This document shows positions 32,686 through 42,505 of a stretch of DNA of 64,000 nucleotides, piece by piece (positions within the stretch are counted from its first letter, which is position 1; the number at the start of each line of letters is the position of its first letter). Made by a program: the position numbers and the translations under genes. A model generated the notes under the pieces. That model saw only the letters and a list, made by a program, of their open reading frames with translations. It did no database searches and had not been told where the DNA came from. Source of the stretch: Chloroflexota bacterium (GTDB taxonomy: Bacteria > Chloroflexota > Anaerolineae > Anaerolineales > Villigracilaceae); contig VGNE01000009.1 in assembly GCA_016866215.1 (NCBI GenBank), positions 1-64,000 on the forward strand. The letters are read 5' to 3'.

Positions 32686-33483
32686 TTACTTCCTCCCTGC
32701 AAGTTTTTGAATGGCGCCCCATAAACCGCTTTGTTGATCAAGATCTATGAAAGGCACATCCTGTCCCTGGATACGCCTGGCGATATTGCGGAAAGCCTGC
32801 CCGGCGCGACTTTTTGGGTCGTTGACTACCGGCGCGCCGCGGTTTGAAGCGATGATGACAGACTCGTCTTCTGGCACGATCCCAATTAATTGAATGCCGA
32901 GCAGATCCAATACATCTTCAGCAGAGAGCATATCATTATTTCTGACCAAGGCTTGATTTAATCGATTAAGAATAAGCGCCGGGTTCCCTTTTTCTTCTGC
33001 TTCCAAGATACCTACGACCCGATCCGCATCGCGCACGGCGCTGACCTCCGGATTGGTCACTACAATGACGCGGTCTGCGGCAGCGATCGCGTTGCGGAAG
33101 CCGCGCTCAATGCCCGCCGGCGAGTCGATGATGACGAAATCAGCATCAGAGCGCAGGTCATTGCAGATGCGGATCATGTCTGTAGGGGAAACCGCATTCT
33201 TATCACGAGTCTGCGCGGCGGGGATCAGGTACATCTCCGGGAAATGCTTGTCTCGGATCATGGCCTGCTTCAATTTGCAGCGCCCTTCGATCACATCCAC
33301 GATGTCGTATACGATCCGATTTTCAAGACCCATGACAACATCAAGATTTCGCAAACCAATATCGCCATCAATGCAAACAACTTTTTTACCGTCCGCCGCA
33401 ATGGCTGTGGCAAGGTTTGCAACGGCTGTGGTTTTTCCCACGCCGCCTTTTCCGGATGTAATCGTAATCACTTGAGCGGTCAT
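32686..33483 (-). CDS. minD: Septum-site determining ATPase MinD
   Basis: Start set at ATG 33483, which has AGGA at the right distance; another ATG at 33489 sits on that site. The 265-residue protein has the deviant Walker A SGKGGVGKTT, DGDIGLRNLDVVMGLENR, DFVIIDSPAGIERGF and the C-terminal amphipathic tail SGLWGAIQKLAGRK, which targets MinD-ATP to the membrane. It lies between minC and minE in one operon. Confidence 0.95.
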   Translation of the reverse strand: MTAQVITITSGKGGVGKTTAVANLATAIAADGKKVVCIDGDIGLRNLDVVMGLENRIVYDIVDVIEGRCKLKQAMIRDKHFPEMYLIPAAQTRDKNAVSPTDMIRICNDLRSDADFVIIDSPAGIERGFRNAIAAADRVIVVTNPEVSAVRDADRVVGILEAEEKGNPALILNRLNQALVRNNDMLSAEDVLDLLGIQLIGIVPEDESVIIASNRGAPVVNDPKSRAGQAFRNIARRIQGQDVPFIDLDQQSGLWGAIQKLAGRK

Positions 33484-33503
33484 ATTCATTCCTAAAAAAT
33501 AAT

Positions 33504-34184
33504 TTAGCCTGGATGCCAAAGGTCAGCTTGCAAACGTCCTTCGCTGTTAATGCTGGCAATCTCCGGCTTGGGGTCTTTTTGTGGTTTGAGCGTCGCAGAG
33601 ACTTCGTCTGCAATACGCAACTGGTTGGCCGAAAGATCAAGCGCACAGATAAACGCCGAGCGATCACCCTTGCAGCCCGCATGGATCATACCGCGCACCC
33701 GTCCCCACACAATAACATTGCCTTCGGCAACGATCTCAGCGCCCGGGTTAATATCACCAATAACGACGATATGCCCGGGGAATTCGATGCGCGTTCCAGA
33801 GCGAAGGGTCTTGTTAACAAATAAAGCAGTGTCGTCATTAATCGGATCTGCAAACTGCCGCTGCTCTTCAGGTCTCGGTTTTGAAATACGGGTTGCCAAA
33901 CCCAGCAATTGCGCCGTCTGTTCAGTGATGGGCGATTCGCTTACAACCGCCCAAAGGATTAAATTTCTTTCAGAAAGCTGGTCGCGCAAGTCAACCAGAT
34001 CATTCACTTTCAATATTTGTGATCCGACATCCATTGCAAGGCGGGCGCCTTGAAAAAACGAAGGACGTTCGTCAATTTGCGCAAGCAAGGCGATACGCTG
34101 ATCTTCCCAGGGCGCATCCATAAATGTCGCCAGCAACCCATCGCGTATTCCTTTGATCTGGATAAGAGAAGTAATTTGCTCCAT
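33504..34184 (-). CDS. minC: Septum-site inhibitor MinC
   Basis: FtsZ assembly inhibitor of 226 residues. The N-terminal domain is divergent (IQIKGIRDGLLATFMDAPWEDQRIALLAQI). The C-terminal beta-helix carries the conserved FVNKTLRSGTRIEFPGHIVVIGDINPGAEIVAEGNVIVWGRVRGMIHAGCKGDRSAFICALDL, the MinD-binding and dimer part. A non-conserved 30-residue tail follows. It is upstream of minD in the same operon. Confidence 0.94.
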   Translation of the reverse strand: MEQITSLIQIKGIRDGLLATFMDAPWEDQRIALLAQIDERPSFFQGARLAMDVGSQILKVNDLVDLRDQLSERNLILWAVVSESPITEQTAQLLGLATRISKPRPEEQRQFADPINDDTALFVNKTLRSGTRIEFPGHIVVIGDINPGAEIVAEGNVIVWGRVRGMIHAGCKGDRSAFICALDLSANQLRIADEVSATLKPQKDPKPEIASINSEGRLQADLWHPG

Positions 34185-34240
34185 AGGATGGCCTCAGGTA
34201 AATATATTGGTTCGAATTATACCTGATGAAAGCGCATCGT

Positions 34241-36436
34241 CTATTGCCCTGCGGCAGGGTTGCCCTGAGCGATGTCGATGGCCTTTATCTCAAAATAGGC
34301 CCTGATTACCCGCTCTACCATGGGTCCTGCCACACTTGCGCCTTCGCCGCCATTATAAGCAAAGGCAAGGACAATGATCTCAGGGTCTTCATAGGGAGCA
34401 TAGGCAAGCGTCCAGGAATGGGTGGGCCAAGCGCCAAAGTTGCAGCGATTGGCAGCCCTGGCAACATCGTCACAGTATTCTGCGGTACCGGTCTTGCCTG
34501 CCACTGCAATGGGAAAATCTTTGAAGATTTTATTCAGTGTACCAAACAGCGGAGCAGTCACTGCCAGGCGTGTTCCCTCGCGAACTGCTTGAATTGATTC
34601 GGGTTGAATAATTTTTAAGTCATCTTCATTCAGGCTGCAATACGGGCCGTCACAGGAATAGCTTTGGATCAGCGGGGTAACGGTTACATCCCATTTTAAG
34701 TTGGGAGTGAAAGGTGAGATTTGATAACTGCCGGGGGTCTCAAATTCAGTGACAGTAAAATCATCGGGGTTGAACCACATTGGGACAACATTACCGTCGC
34801 CATCCGTCACTTCACGGACAATGGTGGGCTGCATCAGCCTGCCGTTGTTTGCAACTGCCGCGCCAGACATTAAGACCTGCAAAGGTGTAGAGAGCACGTA
34901 TCCCTGCCCTACGCTGGCAATGTAGGTATCGCCAGTAGACCAGTTTTCACCGGTGTTAATACGTTTCCACTGCGGGTCTGGAATCAAACCATCCTGCTCG
35001 CCCAGCAATTGGATCCCAGATCGTTCGTCATATCCAAGCGCACGAGCATACTGTCGAAGACGTTCAATGCCAAGCCCCTGCTTGATCTCATCTTCATAAC
35101 CGCCGCCAAGTTTGTAAAAACATACATTACTTGAAAATGCGATACACCGCAAAAAATCTATTGTGCCAAAGCCTTCCGGGCGCACATCAAAGATATAGTC
35201 TACAAATGGACGGGTATTATTTTCCGTACAAATATCGTTGGGGTTAAATTTTTCACATAAAAGCAATTGTCCAGGGGCCTGAATGATATCGTCCAGTTCA
35301 ACCACATCTTCATTAATCGCGCCAGTGGCTGTGGCTAACTTAAACACTGATCCCGGAGGAAACTCAGCGGAAATGGCATTGTTCAACAATGGTTTGCGTG
35401 GATCCTGACTCAATTGCTCGTAATAATAAGCGGGAATAAAACGCACAAAACGATTATTCTCATAACTTGGATAGGACGTCATGGCAAGTATTTCGCCTGT
35501 TTTCGGATTCATGGCAATAATCACCCCGCTGGAAATGCGAACCGTGTTGAAATACGTATTCCAAAACCGGATCTCCTCCAACAGCGTAGCTTCTGCGGCG
35601 GCTTGTAAACGAGTGTCAATGGTCAAATAGGCATTATGCCCCGGAACCGCCGGGATCGGGGGCTCCAGGTTGCGAAGTTCCTGCCCAGCTACATCTATTT
35701 GGACCACCCGTAAACCGTTTCTACCGGCTAGGATATCCTCCAGAGAGGCCTCTACCCCCGAGTAACCAACCTTGTCACGATTGGGAATAAATCCCTTCGC
35801 ACGCAACTCTGCTTCCTGAGAAGCCGGGATCGGGCCCAAAAACCCGATCAAATGGGACGTGAGCGAGCCGGTTGGATAATCACGTATCGGTTCAACCTCG
35901 ACCTGCACTCCCGGCCAGTCAACGGACTTCTCTTCCACAATTCTGGCAATTTGCTCAGAGAGATTACACTTCACTTTAACAGGACTGTAGGGTGCCAGGG
36001 TATCCTGCAAAGCCACCAATTGTGCGATTCCCGGCCCTTCCACACAAGCTGCAAACAGCTTGGCTTCTTGAAGGGATGCTTCTGTCACCGGCCCACCCAC
36101 AGGTATGTCTATCAAATCCGAGAGTTCACGATAGATCCGCTGAATATCAGATTCATCTTGAGGTAAACCGGCAGGTGTGATAACGATATTATAGGATGCA
36201 AGATTACGCGCAAGAATAAATCCGTTGCGGTCATAAATAATTCCACGCGGGGCTGGCAGGCTGACTTCATATGTGTAATTATCAATCGCGCGTGCAGTCC
36301 AAATGGAACCTTCCAATATTTGCAAATTTATAAGCCTGAAAAGAAAACCGGTCAGCACCAAAAACACAACAAGATATACCGTGGTAAGCCGCCACGGCGT
36401 AAAACGGACAGGTCGTGAACCTACGCCGCTGCTCAT
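34241..36436 (-). CDS. mrdA: Penicillin-binding protein 2 (elongasome transpeptidase)
   Basis: Class B PBP of 731 residues with one N-terminal membrane helix (LTTVYLVVFLVLTGFLF), a dimerisation/pedestal domain and a C-terminal transpeptidase domain. The active-site motifs are SVFK (near residue 361), SSN (near 434) and KTGTAEY (near 648). It overlaps mreD by four bases and precedes minC, as in rod-shaped bacteria. It cross-links peptidoglycan made by RodA. Confidence 0.94.
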   Translation of the reverse strand: MSSGVGSRPVRFTPWRLTTVYLVVFLVLTGFLFRLINLQILEGSIWTARAIDNYTYEVSLPAPRGIIYDRNGFILARNLASYNIVITPAGLPQDESDIQRIYRELSDLIDIPVGGPVTEASLQEAKLFAACVEGPGIAQLVALQDTLAPYSPVKVKCNLSEQIARIVEEKSVDWPGVQVEVEPIRDYPTGSLTSHLIGFLGPIPASQEAELRAKGFIPNRDKVGYSGVEASLEDILAGRNGLRVVQIDVAGQELRNLEPPIPAVPGHNAYLTIDTRLQAAAEATLLEEIRFWNTYFNTVRISSGVIIAMNPKTGEILAMTSYPSYENNRFVRFIPAYYYEQLSQDPRKPLLNNAISAEFPPGSVFKLATATGAINEDVVELDDIIQAPGQLLLCEKFNPNDICTENNTRPFVDYIFDVRPEGFGTIDFLRCIAFSSNVCFYKLGGGYEDEIKQGLGIERLRQYARALGYDERSGIQLLGEQDGLIPDPQWKRINTGENWSTGDTYIASVGQGYVLSTPLQVLMSGAAVANNGRLMQPTIVREVTDGDGNVVPMWFNPDDFTVTEFETPGSYQISPFTPNLKWDVTVTPLIQSYSCDGPYCSLNEDDLKIIQPESIQAVREGTRLAVTAPLFGTLNKIFKDFPIAVAGKTGTAEYCDDVARAANRCNFGAWPTHSWTLAYAPYEDPEIIVLAFAYNGGEGASVAGPMVERVIRAYFEIKAIDIAQGNPAAGQ

Positions 36437-36933
36437 TCGTATTGCTCTTCAGGATAAACCCAAACTGCCAGATCGCGAATAAAGGTATAAATCGGTATCG
36501 AGAAAAGCATATTAAGCAATAAACTTGGCAAAGTGATCAACCCCATCACGTCCGAGAATAAGAAGGGCGTACCGGATATTCGCAGAACTGCAAATGACAA
36601 CAAATGCATAAATAAAGTACCGACAAATACAACACTAAACATGGCTAATAAAGGAGCCTGCCAGATTCGTTTCTGTAATAATTGCGCCACAAAAACAACA
36701 CCAAAATAACCAACCACGACAACCGGCCAAGGCATCGCGGACACAAAACCAATCATCAAACAGATTGTAGCCGTCCAATGCCATGAAGATTTGACCCGCT
36801 CCTGCAACGCCCATGCGGCCAGCAGAATCAGCGGCAGGTCTGCATAGCCGGAGATCAAGTTGATCCGACCAATGACAGAAGTCTGGAGGATAACTGCCAG
36901 TCCAAGCAATGGGAAAGCGATGATATTTCTCAT
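36433..36933 (-). CDS. mreD: Rod shape-determining membrane protein MreD
   Basis: Small, very hydrophobic protein of 166 residues with five or six helices. It is identified by pattern (LISGYADLPLILLAAWALQERV, PWPVVVVGYFGV) and by position between mreC and mrdA, with a four-base overlap to the latter. MreD sequences are poorly conserved, so context carries much weight. Confidence 0.88.
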   Translation of the reverse strand: MRNIIAFPLLGLAVILQTSVIGRINLISGYADLPLILLAAWALQERVKSSWHWTATICLMIGFVSAMPWPVVVVGYFGVVFVAQLLQKRIWQAPLLAMFSVVFVGTLFMHLLSFAVLRISGTPFLFSDVMGLITLPSLLLNMLFSIPIYTFIRDLAVWVYPEEQYE

Positions 36934-36944
36934 TTCAAAGATTA

Positions 36945-37781
36945 TTATGGGGATGGCAGGGGTTCAAGCGGAGTAATATTCACCGGACGGAAATTGGTAA
37001 TCACCAAAACGATATTAAGGCGGGAAAAATCCAACGCAAGCTGGACGGTTGCTTCCTGGAATAGTTCATATTCCAGGGTACGCAGCGTAACCACCTGTCC
37101 GATGATCAAGTCGGATGGATAACCGCCTCCCAGACCGGAGGTTAGAATGAGGTCGCCTGATTCCACAACTGTATTCTGCGAGATCATATCCAGCGAAACG
37201 TCACCAGTTACAGAACCCAATGCTACAGCATTGGTTTCAGCGTTCTGCAAATAAACATTTATTGAAGATGCAGGATCCGTAATCAATTGCACACGAGCAG
37301 CATCAGCGATGACCGCATCAATACGTCCAACCAATCCCTGATTCGTCACGACCGGCATTCCGCGCTGAATATCGTCATTCGAGCCGCGATTGATAATAAT
37401 ATAATGCAAAAACGGACTTGGGTCACGTCCTATCACTGCAGCCGCTTTATACGTACTTTCAGGATTTGACCGGGAAAAATTCACCAGCGCCGCAAGAATC
37501 TCGGTCTCATTCACTCTTTGTTGAAGTTCAATAACCTGAGTCTGTAACTGGGATACTTGCGCTTCCAATTCCGTATTACGCGTGCGCAGGGATACTATGT
37601 CACGCGGTGCGGTTATGAAATCCTGCAACCCAATAAAGCGCGAGGAAAACCATGTTTGAATCTCTATCAATACGGAACCAACCTGCCGGGAAGCCGTCCC
37701 AAAGAAACCGCCAAGGGAAAGGGCCAGAATCCCCCCGACCACAAGGAAAATAATCGTCGTTTGTAAAGAGCGGGAATTCAT
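36945..37781 (-). CDS. mreC: Cell-shape protein MreC
   Basis: Start set at ATG 37781; a TTG at 37814 would add 11 residues. The 278-residue protein has an N-terminal membrane helix (TTIIFLVVGGILALSLGGFF), a coiled coil (TRNTELEAQVSQLQTQVIELQQRV) and the MreC beta-barrel domain with AAVIGRDPSPFLHYIIINRGSNDDI and GLVGRIDAV. It bridges MreB and PBP2 on the outer side of the membrane. Confidence 0.93.
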   Translation of the reverse strand: MNSRSLQTTIIFLVVGGILALSLGGFFGTASRQVGSVLIEIQTWFSSRFIGLQDFITAPRDIVSLRTRNTELEAQVSQLQTQVIELQQRVNETEILAALVNFSRSNPESTYKAAAVIGRDPSPFLHYIIINRGSNDDIQRGMPVVTNQGLVGRIDAVIADAARVQLITDPASSINVYLQNAETNAVALGSVTGDVSLDMISQNTVVESGDLILTSGLGGGYPSDLIIGQVVTLRTLEYELFQEATVQLALDFSRLNIVLVITNFRPVNITPLEPLPSP

Positions 37782-37822
37782 TATTTCATCTGTCTCTGAT
37801 AAAGAGACTGCCAAAGTATTTA

Positions 37823-38893
37823 TTATCCAACGTGACGGGTGCTTCCACGTTCCAATCCAACCAAGTACCGCCCAAGAACATCCAAATCATCAAAAACCAT
37901 GGCCGCGCCGCGCACCACACAAGTAAGCGGGTCTTCCGCAACCCAAACACGCAACTTTAATTCATCTGTCAAGCGTTCCGCCAAGCCCTGCAATAGCGCA
38001 CCACCGCCTGCGAGACAAATGCCGATATCCATTAAGTCAGCAACAATTTCGGGGGGGATTTCATCCAAAGCATCACGCACAGTATCAATAATAACTTGTA
38101 CGGACGCGGAAAGGGCTTCACGCATTTCAACAGAAGAAATTTCCACTGTTTCAGGCAAACCTGTAACAAGATTGCGACCACGCACTTCCATTGTTCTTTC
38201 AGGTTGTAGAGAATAGGCAGACCCAATCTGCCATTTGACCTGCTCTGCAATACCTTCCCCGATCAAAATATTGTATTTGTTGCGAAGGTACTGCACAACA
38301 TCCTGGTCCATCTCATCTCCCGCGACGCGCAGGGAGCGTGATGCAATCACACCGCTCATAGACATCACTGCCACTTCGGTGGTGCCACCGCCGATGTCAA
38401 CCACCATCGAGCCGCGAACCTCTGCAATTGGCAGACCCGCCCCAAGCGCAGCAGCGATCGGTTCTTCGATCAACAAAGCTTGACGCGCGCCAGAGGCCAT
38501 CACCGCATCGTAGACGGCGCGCTTCTCCACTTCGGTCACCCCTGTTGGAAGGCCCACGATCACACGCGGACGTGGAAGGGGGACTATGCTCTGTTCATGG
38601 ACTTTTCCGATGAAATATTCAAGCATGATCTGAGTTACATCGAATTCAGAAATGACGCCATCCCGAATGGGACGCACAACGATTACATTCCCCGGGGTGC
38701 GTCCAACCATTTCTTTCGCTTCAAGGCCAATTGCCAAAGGTTGTCTTAATTTCTTATCAACGGTAACCCAGGATGGTTCGTTAATAACAATCCCTTTACC
38801 GCGAACGTGAACAAGGGTGTTCGCAGTGCCCAAGTCAATGGCAATGTCCAGAGAAAAAAGGCCTAACAGCCAGTTAATAGGGTTGAAGGCCAA
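37823..38893 (-). CDS. mreB: Actin-like cell-shape protein MreB
   Basis: Actin-fold ATPase of 356 residues. It has DIAIDLGTANTLVHVRGKG (phosphate 1), PRVIVGLPTGVTEVEKRAV, VVDIGGGTTEVAVMS (phosphate 2), VAGDEMDQDVVQYLRNKYNILIGE and CLAGGGALLQGLAE (adenosine). The start is TTG 38893 with AGGAG upstream. It is the first gene of the mreB-mreC-mreD-mrdA-minCDE-rodA run and is divergent from udk. Confidence 0.95.
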   Translation of the reverse strand: MAFNPINWLLGLFSLDIAIDLGTANTLVHVRGKGIVINEPSWVTVDKKLRQPLAIGLEAKEMVGRTPGNVIVVRPIRDGVISEFDVTQIMLEYFIGKVHEQSIVPLPRPRVIVGLPTGVTEVEKRAVYDAVMASGARQALLIEEPIAAALGAGLPIAEVRGSMVVDIGGGTTEVAVMSMSGVIASRSLRVAGDEMDQDVVQYLRNKYNILIGEGIAEQVKWQIGSAYSLQPERTMEVRGRNLVTGLPETVEISSVEMREALSASVQVIIDTVRDALDEIPPEIVADLMDIGICLAGGGALLQGLAERLTDELKLRVWVAEDPLTCVVRGAAMVFDDLDVLGRYLVGLERGSTRHVG

Positions 38894-39061
38894 AATAAGG
38901 CTCCTAAGTGAGATTTCATATCAAACAAACTATACGGCAACTATTATACCATGAGCATTAAAATTGGATTTTGCATCCGCGCGGGCTGAAGGAATGTTCA
39001 GTATAAGCAAATGCTCTTGGCTGGCAAGCGGGCTCCGGCATCAGCCAGAAGCTGTTTTGTT

Positions 39062-39070
39062 TGCTATAAT
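39062..39070 (+). promoter_or_regulatory. Extended -10 promoter of udk, leaderless mRNA likely
   Basis: TGCTATAAT (39062-39070) ends 7 bases before the udk ATG (39078), so transcription would start at or next to the start codon. No Shine-Dalgarno is present. Confidence 0.7.
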
Positions 39071-39077
39071 CGAAAAT

Positions 39078-39701
39078 ATGAGTCATAACATCCCATTGGT
39101 TATTGGTATTGCAGGCGGATCAGGTTCTGGCAAGACAACAGTTGTTCAGGAGATTCTCAATCGAGTCGGCGCAGAAAAAATTGCGTACCTTCAACACGAC
39201 TCCTATTACAAAGACCTAACTCAATTGCCGCCGACATTGCGGAAGAACGTAAACTTTGACCATCCACATTCCCTCGAAACCGAATTACTGATCAAACACA
39301 TCGAATCGTTGCGCGACCTTGAGCCTGTCGAGGTCCCGATCTATGATTTCGCCACTGACAGCCGCACCAGCCAGACATTCACAGTCGCACCGCGCAGAGT
39401 GATACTGGTTGAGGGTATCCTCATCTTTGCTGAGCCTGAACTAAGAAAACTATTTGATGTAAAAATATTTGTGGACACAGATGCGGATGTTCGATTCATC
39501 CGTCGTTTACAACGCGATATTTCTGAACGAAGCCGCACAACAGAATCTGTGATCAAGCAATACCAGTCTACTGTGCGGCCTATGCACCTTGAATTCGTTG
39601 AGCCGTCAAAACGTTATGCAGATGTGATCATTCCGGAAGGCGGATTCAACACTCCCGCGATGGATATGATCGTAGCAAGGATAGAAACTTTGTTGAAGTA
39701 A
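39078..39701 (+). CDS. udk: Uridine kinase
   Basis: Phosphorylates uridine/cytidine in pyrimidine salvage. Start at ATG 39078; upstream codons lie before the promoter. The 207-residue P-loop kinase has IGIAGGSGSGKTTVVQ, YLQHDSYYKDLTQLP, NFDHPHSLETELL, YDFATDSRT, VEGILIFAEPELR and FIRRLQRDISERSR, the standard Udk set. Next gene on the same strand is a cyclophilin after 81 bases. Confidence 0.95.
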   Translation: MSHNIPLVIGIAGGSGSGKTTVVQEILNRVGAEKIAYLQHDSYYKDLTQLPPTLRKNVNFDHPHSLETELLIKHIESLRDLEPVEVPIYDFATDSRTSQTFTVAPRRVILVEGILIFAEPELRKLFDVKIFVDTDADVRFIRRLQRDISERSRTTESVIKQYQSTVRPMHLEFVEPSKRYADVIIPEGGFNTPAMDMIVARIETLLK

Positions 39702-39782
39702 GGGCTGGGTTTATCCCTACCTCTTATGCAAATATAAACGGGCGACCATAGAATGGCCCCTACAAAAAAAGGAGATTATAGA

Positions 39783-40292
39783 ATGGCAAAACAATGGAGC
39801 ACACCACCCGCAATGCAGATCAACCCGAAGAAGCAATACAAAGCGCACATGGAAACCGACAAAGGAACAATGGTCATTCAATTATTCGGAGATAAAACCC
39901 CGATGACCGTGAACAATTTCGTTTTCCTAGCGCGCGAAGGTTATTACGATGGCGTTATCTTCCATCGTGTGATTGATAATTTCATGGTGCAAGGTGGCGA
40001 CCCCACTGGCACCGGCAGAGGCGGACCTGGCTATAAATTTGGCGATGAATTTGACCCCAGTTTGAAACATGATAAAAAGGGTATTCTCTCCATGGCTAAT
40101 GCAGGCCCTGGCACAAACGGTTCGCAGTTCTTTATTACCCACGTCCCCACACCCCACCTAAACGGGAAACACACTGTCTTTGGGCAGGTTGTGGAAGGAA
40201 TGGACATACTCATGTCCATCCCGGCGCGCGATCCGGGAAATGTCAAGGCGCCGGCAGTGAAGATCATCAGTGTCACCATCGACGAAAGTTAA
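39783..40292 (+). CDS. Cytoplasmic cyclophilin-type peptidyl-prolyl isomerase
   Basis: Start set at ATG 39783 (GGAGA upstream). The 169-residue protein has [76 protein letters not shown], all cyclophilin active-site motifs. There is no signal peptide, in contrast to the second, membrane-anchored cyclophilin at 55.4 kb. The stop overlaps the next frame by 23 bases. Confidence 0.95.
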   Translation: MAKQWSTPPAMQINPKKQYKAHMETDKGTMVIQLFGDKTPMTVNNFVFLAREGYYDGVIFHRVIDNFMVQGGDPTGTGRGGPGYKFGDEFDPSLKHDKKGILSMANAGPGTNGSQFFITHVPTPHLNGKHTVFGQVVEGMDILMSIPARDPGNVKAPAVKIISVTIDES

Positions 40293-40980
40293 AAAACCGA
40301 AGGTTGGAAAGTTGGAAAGTTCGAAAGTTAAGAAGTCAAAAGTTGAAAAGTTGGCAGGTTCAAAAGTTAAAAGACATCTAAAAAAAGACCAACCTGCAAA
40401 CCTTCAACCTGAAAACCTTCCAACCTTAAAACCTGCAACGAACCTCGGCACAAATATTTTACGCATTTTCGTGATTACCGCAGTCATTGGAATCACTGTT
40501 TATATTTACAGCGTCCGTGAGCGCGTGGACGATTTTGCTGAGTATGGCTATCCCGGCATTTTTCTGATCGCCTTGATGGCAAATGCGACGGTTCTTTTGC
40601 CTGCGCCAGGCGTAGCGGTGGTATTTGCGATGGGAAGCATCCTCAATCCCATCGGAGTGGCACTCGCCGCAGGGATAGGCGGAGCAATGGGCGAACTCTC
40701 CGGCTATCTCGCGGGTTTCAGCGGACAAGCCGTTGTTGAGCGAACTGAGGTTTACAACAAAATCAATCCATGGATCGAGAAATACGGCGGCTGGACAATT
40801 CTGGTGTTATCCGCCATTCCCAATCCATTCTTTGATATAGCAGGTATCGCGGCAGGCATCGCTAAAATGAAACTTTGGCGCTTCCTGCTCTTTTGCTGGG
40901 TCGGACAAATTATCAAAATGGCGATGTTCGCATTTGCAGGCGCATATTCAATTGATTGGATCGCAAGTTTCTATAAGTAG
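40270..40980 (+). CDS. VTT (DedA/SNARE-associated-like) membrane protein with Lys-rich repeat-coded N-terminus
   Basis: The 236-residue frame starts at GTG 40270. Residues about 65-236 form a VTT domain with four or five helices ([59 protein letters not shown]). The first 60 residues are Lys/Pro-rich ([20 protein letters not shown]...[14 protein letters not shown]) and come entirely from a run of short inverted repeats, 40301-40437. The true start may be later, but no ATG occurs before the first helix. Related proteins move lipids or are TMEM64-like; substrate unknown. Confidence 0.8.
   Translation: MSPSTKVKKPKVGKLESSKVKKSKVEKLAGSKVKRHLKKDQPANLQPENLPTLKPATNLGTNILRIFVITAVIGITVYIYSVRERVDDFAEYGYPGIFLIALMANATVLLPAPGVAVVFAMGSILNPIGVALAAGIGGAMGELSGYLAGFSGQAVVERTEVYNKINPWIEKYGGWTILVLSAIPNPFFDIAGIAAGIAKMKLWRFLLFCWVGQIIKMAMFAFAGAYSIDWIASFYK
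40301..40437. repeat. 137-bp run of short direct and inverted repeats inside a gene
   Basis: The left half is a chain of GTTGGAAA/GTTCGAAA/GTTGAAAA units. The right half (from 40391) is the complement: CCAACCTGCAAACCTTCAACCTGAAAACC and TTCCAACC. Together they could fold into a long imperfect hairpin. It codes for the Lys-rich then Pro/Asn-rich N-terminus of the VTT protein. Confidence 0.85.
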
Positions 40981-41037
40981 GTAATTTAATGCAGGCCGCG
41001 TTTGAATCATGACCTGAAATTATATAAGGAGAAAAAA

Positions 41038-42396
41038 ATGAACAGCTACAATAAACTGGATCTTTATATAGACAGAAACCTTGATAAAAACCTTGAGGAA
41101 CTCAAGCGCTATGTAGCCCAACCTAGCATCAGCGCGCAAAATTTGGGATTAAAAGAATGTGCAGCCCTGGTTAAAGAAATGCTGGAGAAACGCGGTTTCA
41201 AGGCCGAGATCATGGCAACAGAGGGCGCGCCGGTAGTCTTCGCTGAACGTAAAGGTAAAAGCGCCAAGACCCTGTTGATCTACAATCATTATGACGTCCA
41301 ACCTCCGGAGCCATTGGAATTATGGGAAAGCCCTCCTTTTAAGCCAGAGATTCGCAATGGGAAAATGTATGGGCGCGGCGTGAGCGATGACAAGAGTCAT
41401 CTCACTTCGCGTTTGTATGCCGTTGATGCCATCCTTGAGGCTGAAGGCGAACTGCCCTGTAATATCAAATTCATCATCGAGGGCGAAGAGGAAACAGCCA
41501 GCCTTCATTTGCATGATTTCATCTCGAAGAATCTCGAAAAGCTGAAAGCGGATGCCTGCATTTGGGAATTCGGCGGCGTGGATCATCGCGACAAGCCCAT
41601 GCAGTATCTCGGCTTGCGCGGCATTTGCTATGTTGAGTTGTCGGTCACTTCTCTCAGCACGGATGTCCATTCGGGGTTGGGCGGCAGTATCCTGCCCAAC
41701 GCGGCCTGGAGACTCACCTGGGCATTGAACAGCTTGAAGGGAGTAGATGAGCGCATCTGCATCCCCGGCTTTTATGATGATGTGATTCCACCATCTGTCC
41801 GCGACCGCGAGTTTATGGACAAACTTCCAGATGTGGCTGACGAATACAAATCACGTTACGGCGCAAAGGAATTTATTAAAGGATTGAAGGGCGGCACTGA
41901 CCTGAAAATGGAAGAGGTCTTCGTGCCAACCTGTACCATCTGCGGCCTGACCAGCGGCTATCAGGGCCCTGGCTCTAAAACGGTGCAGCCCGCCTTCGCT
42001 TCTGCCAAAGTGGATTTCCGCCTGGTGCCAAATCAAAGACCTGAAGACATCTTAAAGAAACTTCGTGCCCATCTCGACGATGAAGGCTTCAGCGATGTGA
42101 AGATAGATTTTCTGGGAGGCGAACCTGCCGCGCGTACAAACCCTGATGATCCGTTTGTGAAAATCGTGGTGGATACCGCTGAGGAGGTGTATGACGCAAA
42201 AATGGAAATTGTGCCAATGATCGGCGGATCTGGGCCCAACTATCCGTTCGTACATGACCTGGGCCTGCCTGTTGTGACGATGGGACTCGGCTACCCGGAC
42301 ACCAAAGCGCATGCCCCCAACGAAAACATCCGCCTGGATTTATATTTACAGCACGCCAAACACATGGTGCGTGTGATCAAAGAATTTTCAAAGTAA
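41038..42396 (+). CDS. M20-family metallopeptidase (dipeptidase)
   Basis: Start set at ATG 41038 with AAGGAG. The 452-residue protein has the M20 metal motifs LLIYNHYDVQPPEPLELW, YGRGVSDDKSHL, FIIEGEEETAS and a late His in TKAHAPNENIRLD, plus the lid/dimer domain in the middle. Length and motifs fit the PepV/CPG2-like dipeptidase branch. Alone in its transcription unit; a dispersed palindrome follows. Confidence 0.92.
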   Translation: MNSYNKLDLYIDRNLDKNLEELKRYVAQPSISAQNLGLKECAALVKEMLEKRGFKAEIMATEGAPVVFAERKGKSAKTLLIYNHYDVQPPEPLELWESPPFKPEIRNGKMYGRGVSDDKSHLTSRLYAVDAILEAEGELPCNIKFIIEGEEETASLHLHDFISKNLEKLKADACIWEFGGVDHRDKPMQYLGLRGICYVELSVTSLSTDVHSGLGGSILPNAAWRLTWALNSLKGVDERICIPGFYDDVIPPSVRDREFMDKLPDVADEYKSRYGAKEFIKGLKGGTDLKMEEVFVPTCTICGLTSGYQGPGSKTVQPAFASAKVDFRLVPNQRPEDILKKLRAHLDDEGFSDVKIDFLGGEPAARTNPDDPFVKIVVDTAEEVYDAKMEIVPMIGGSGPNYPFVHDLGLPVVTMGLGYPDTKAHAPNENIRLDLYLQHAKHMVRVIKEFSK

Positions 42397-42407
42397 ATCA
42401 ACCTCCC

Positions 42408-42505
42408 CGTCATTGCGAGGCGGTGCTCGTCCGCCGGAGCAATCTCCTCGTAAAGGTGGGGATTGCTTCGCCGCCGAAGTGCAAGAGCGGTATCTCGCAA
42501 TGACG
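42408..42505. repeat. CGTCATTGCGAGG palindrome, intergenic copy
   Basis: Arms CGTCATTGCGAGG (42408-42420) and CTCGCAATGACG (42494-42505), with GCAATCTCCTCG and GGGGATTGCTTCGCCG inside. The same arms and inner words occur at 61518-61606 inside a coding gene. Confidence 0.9.
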
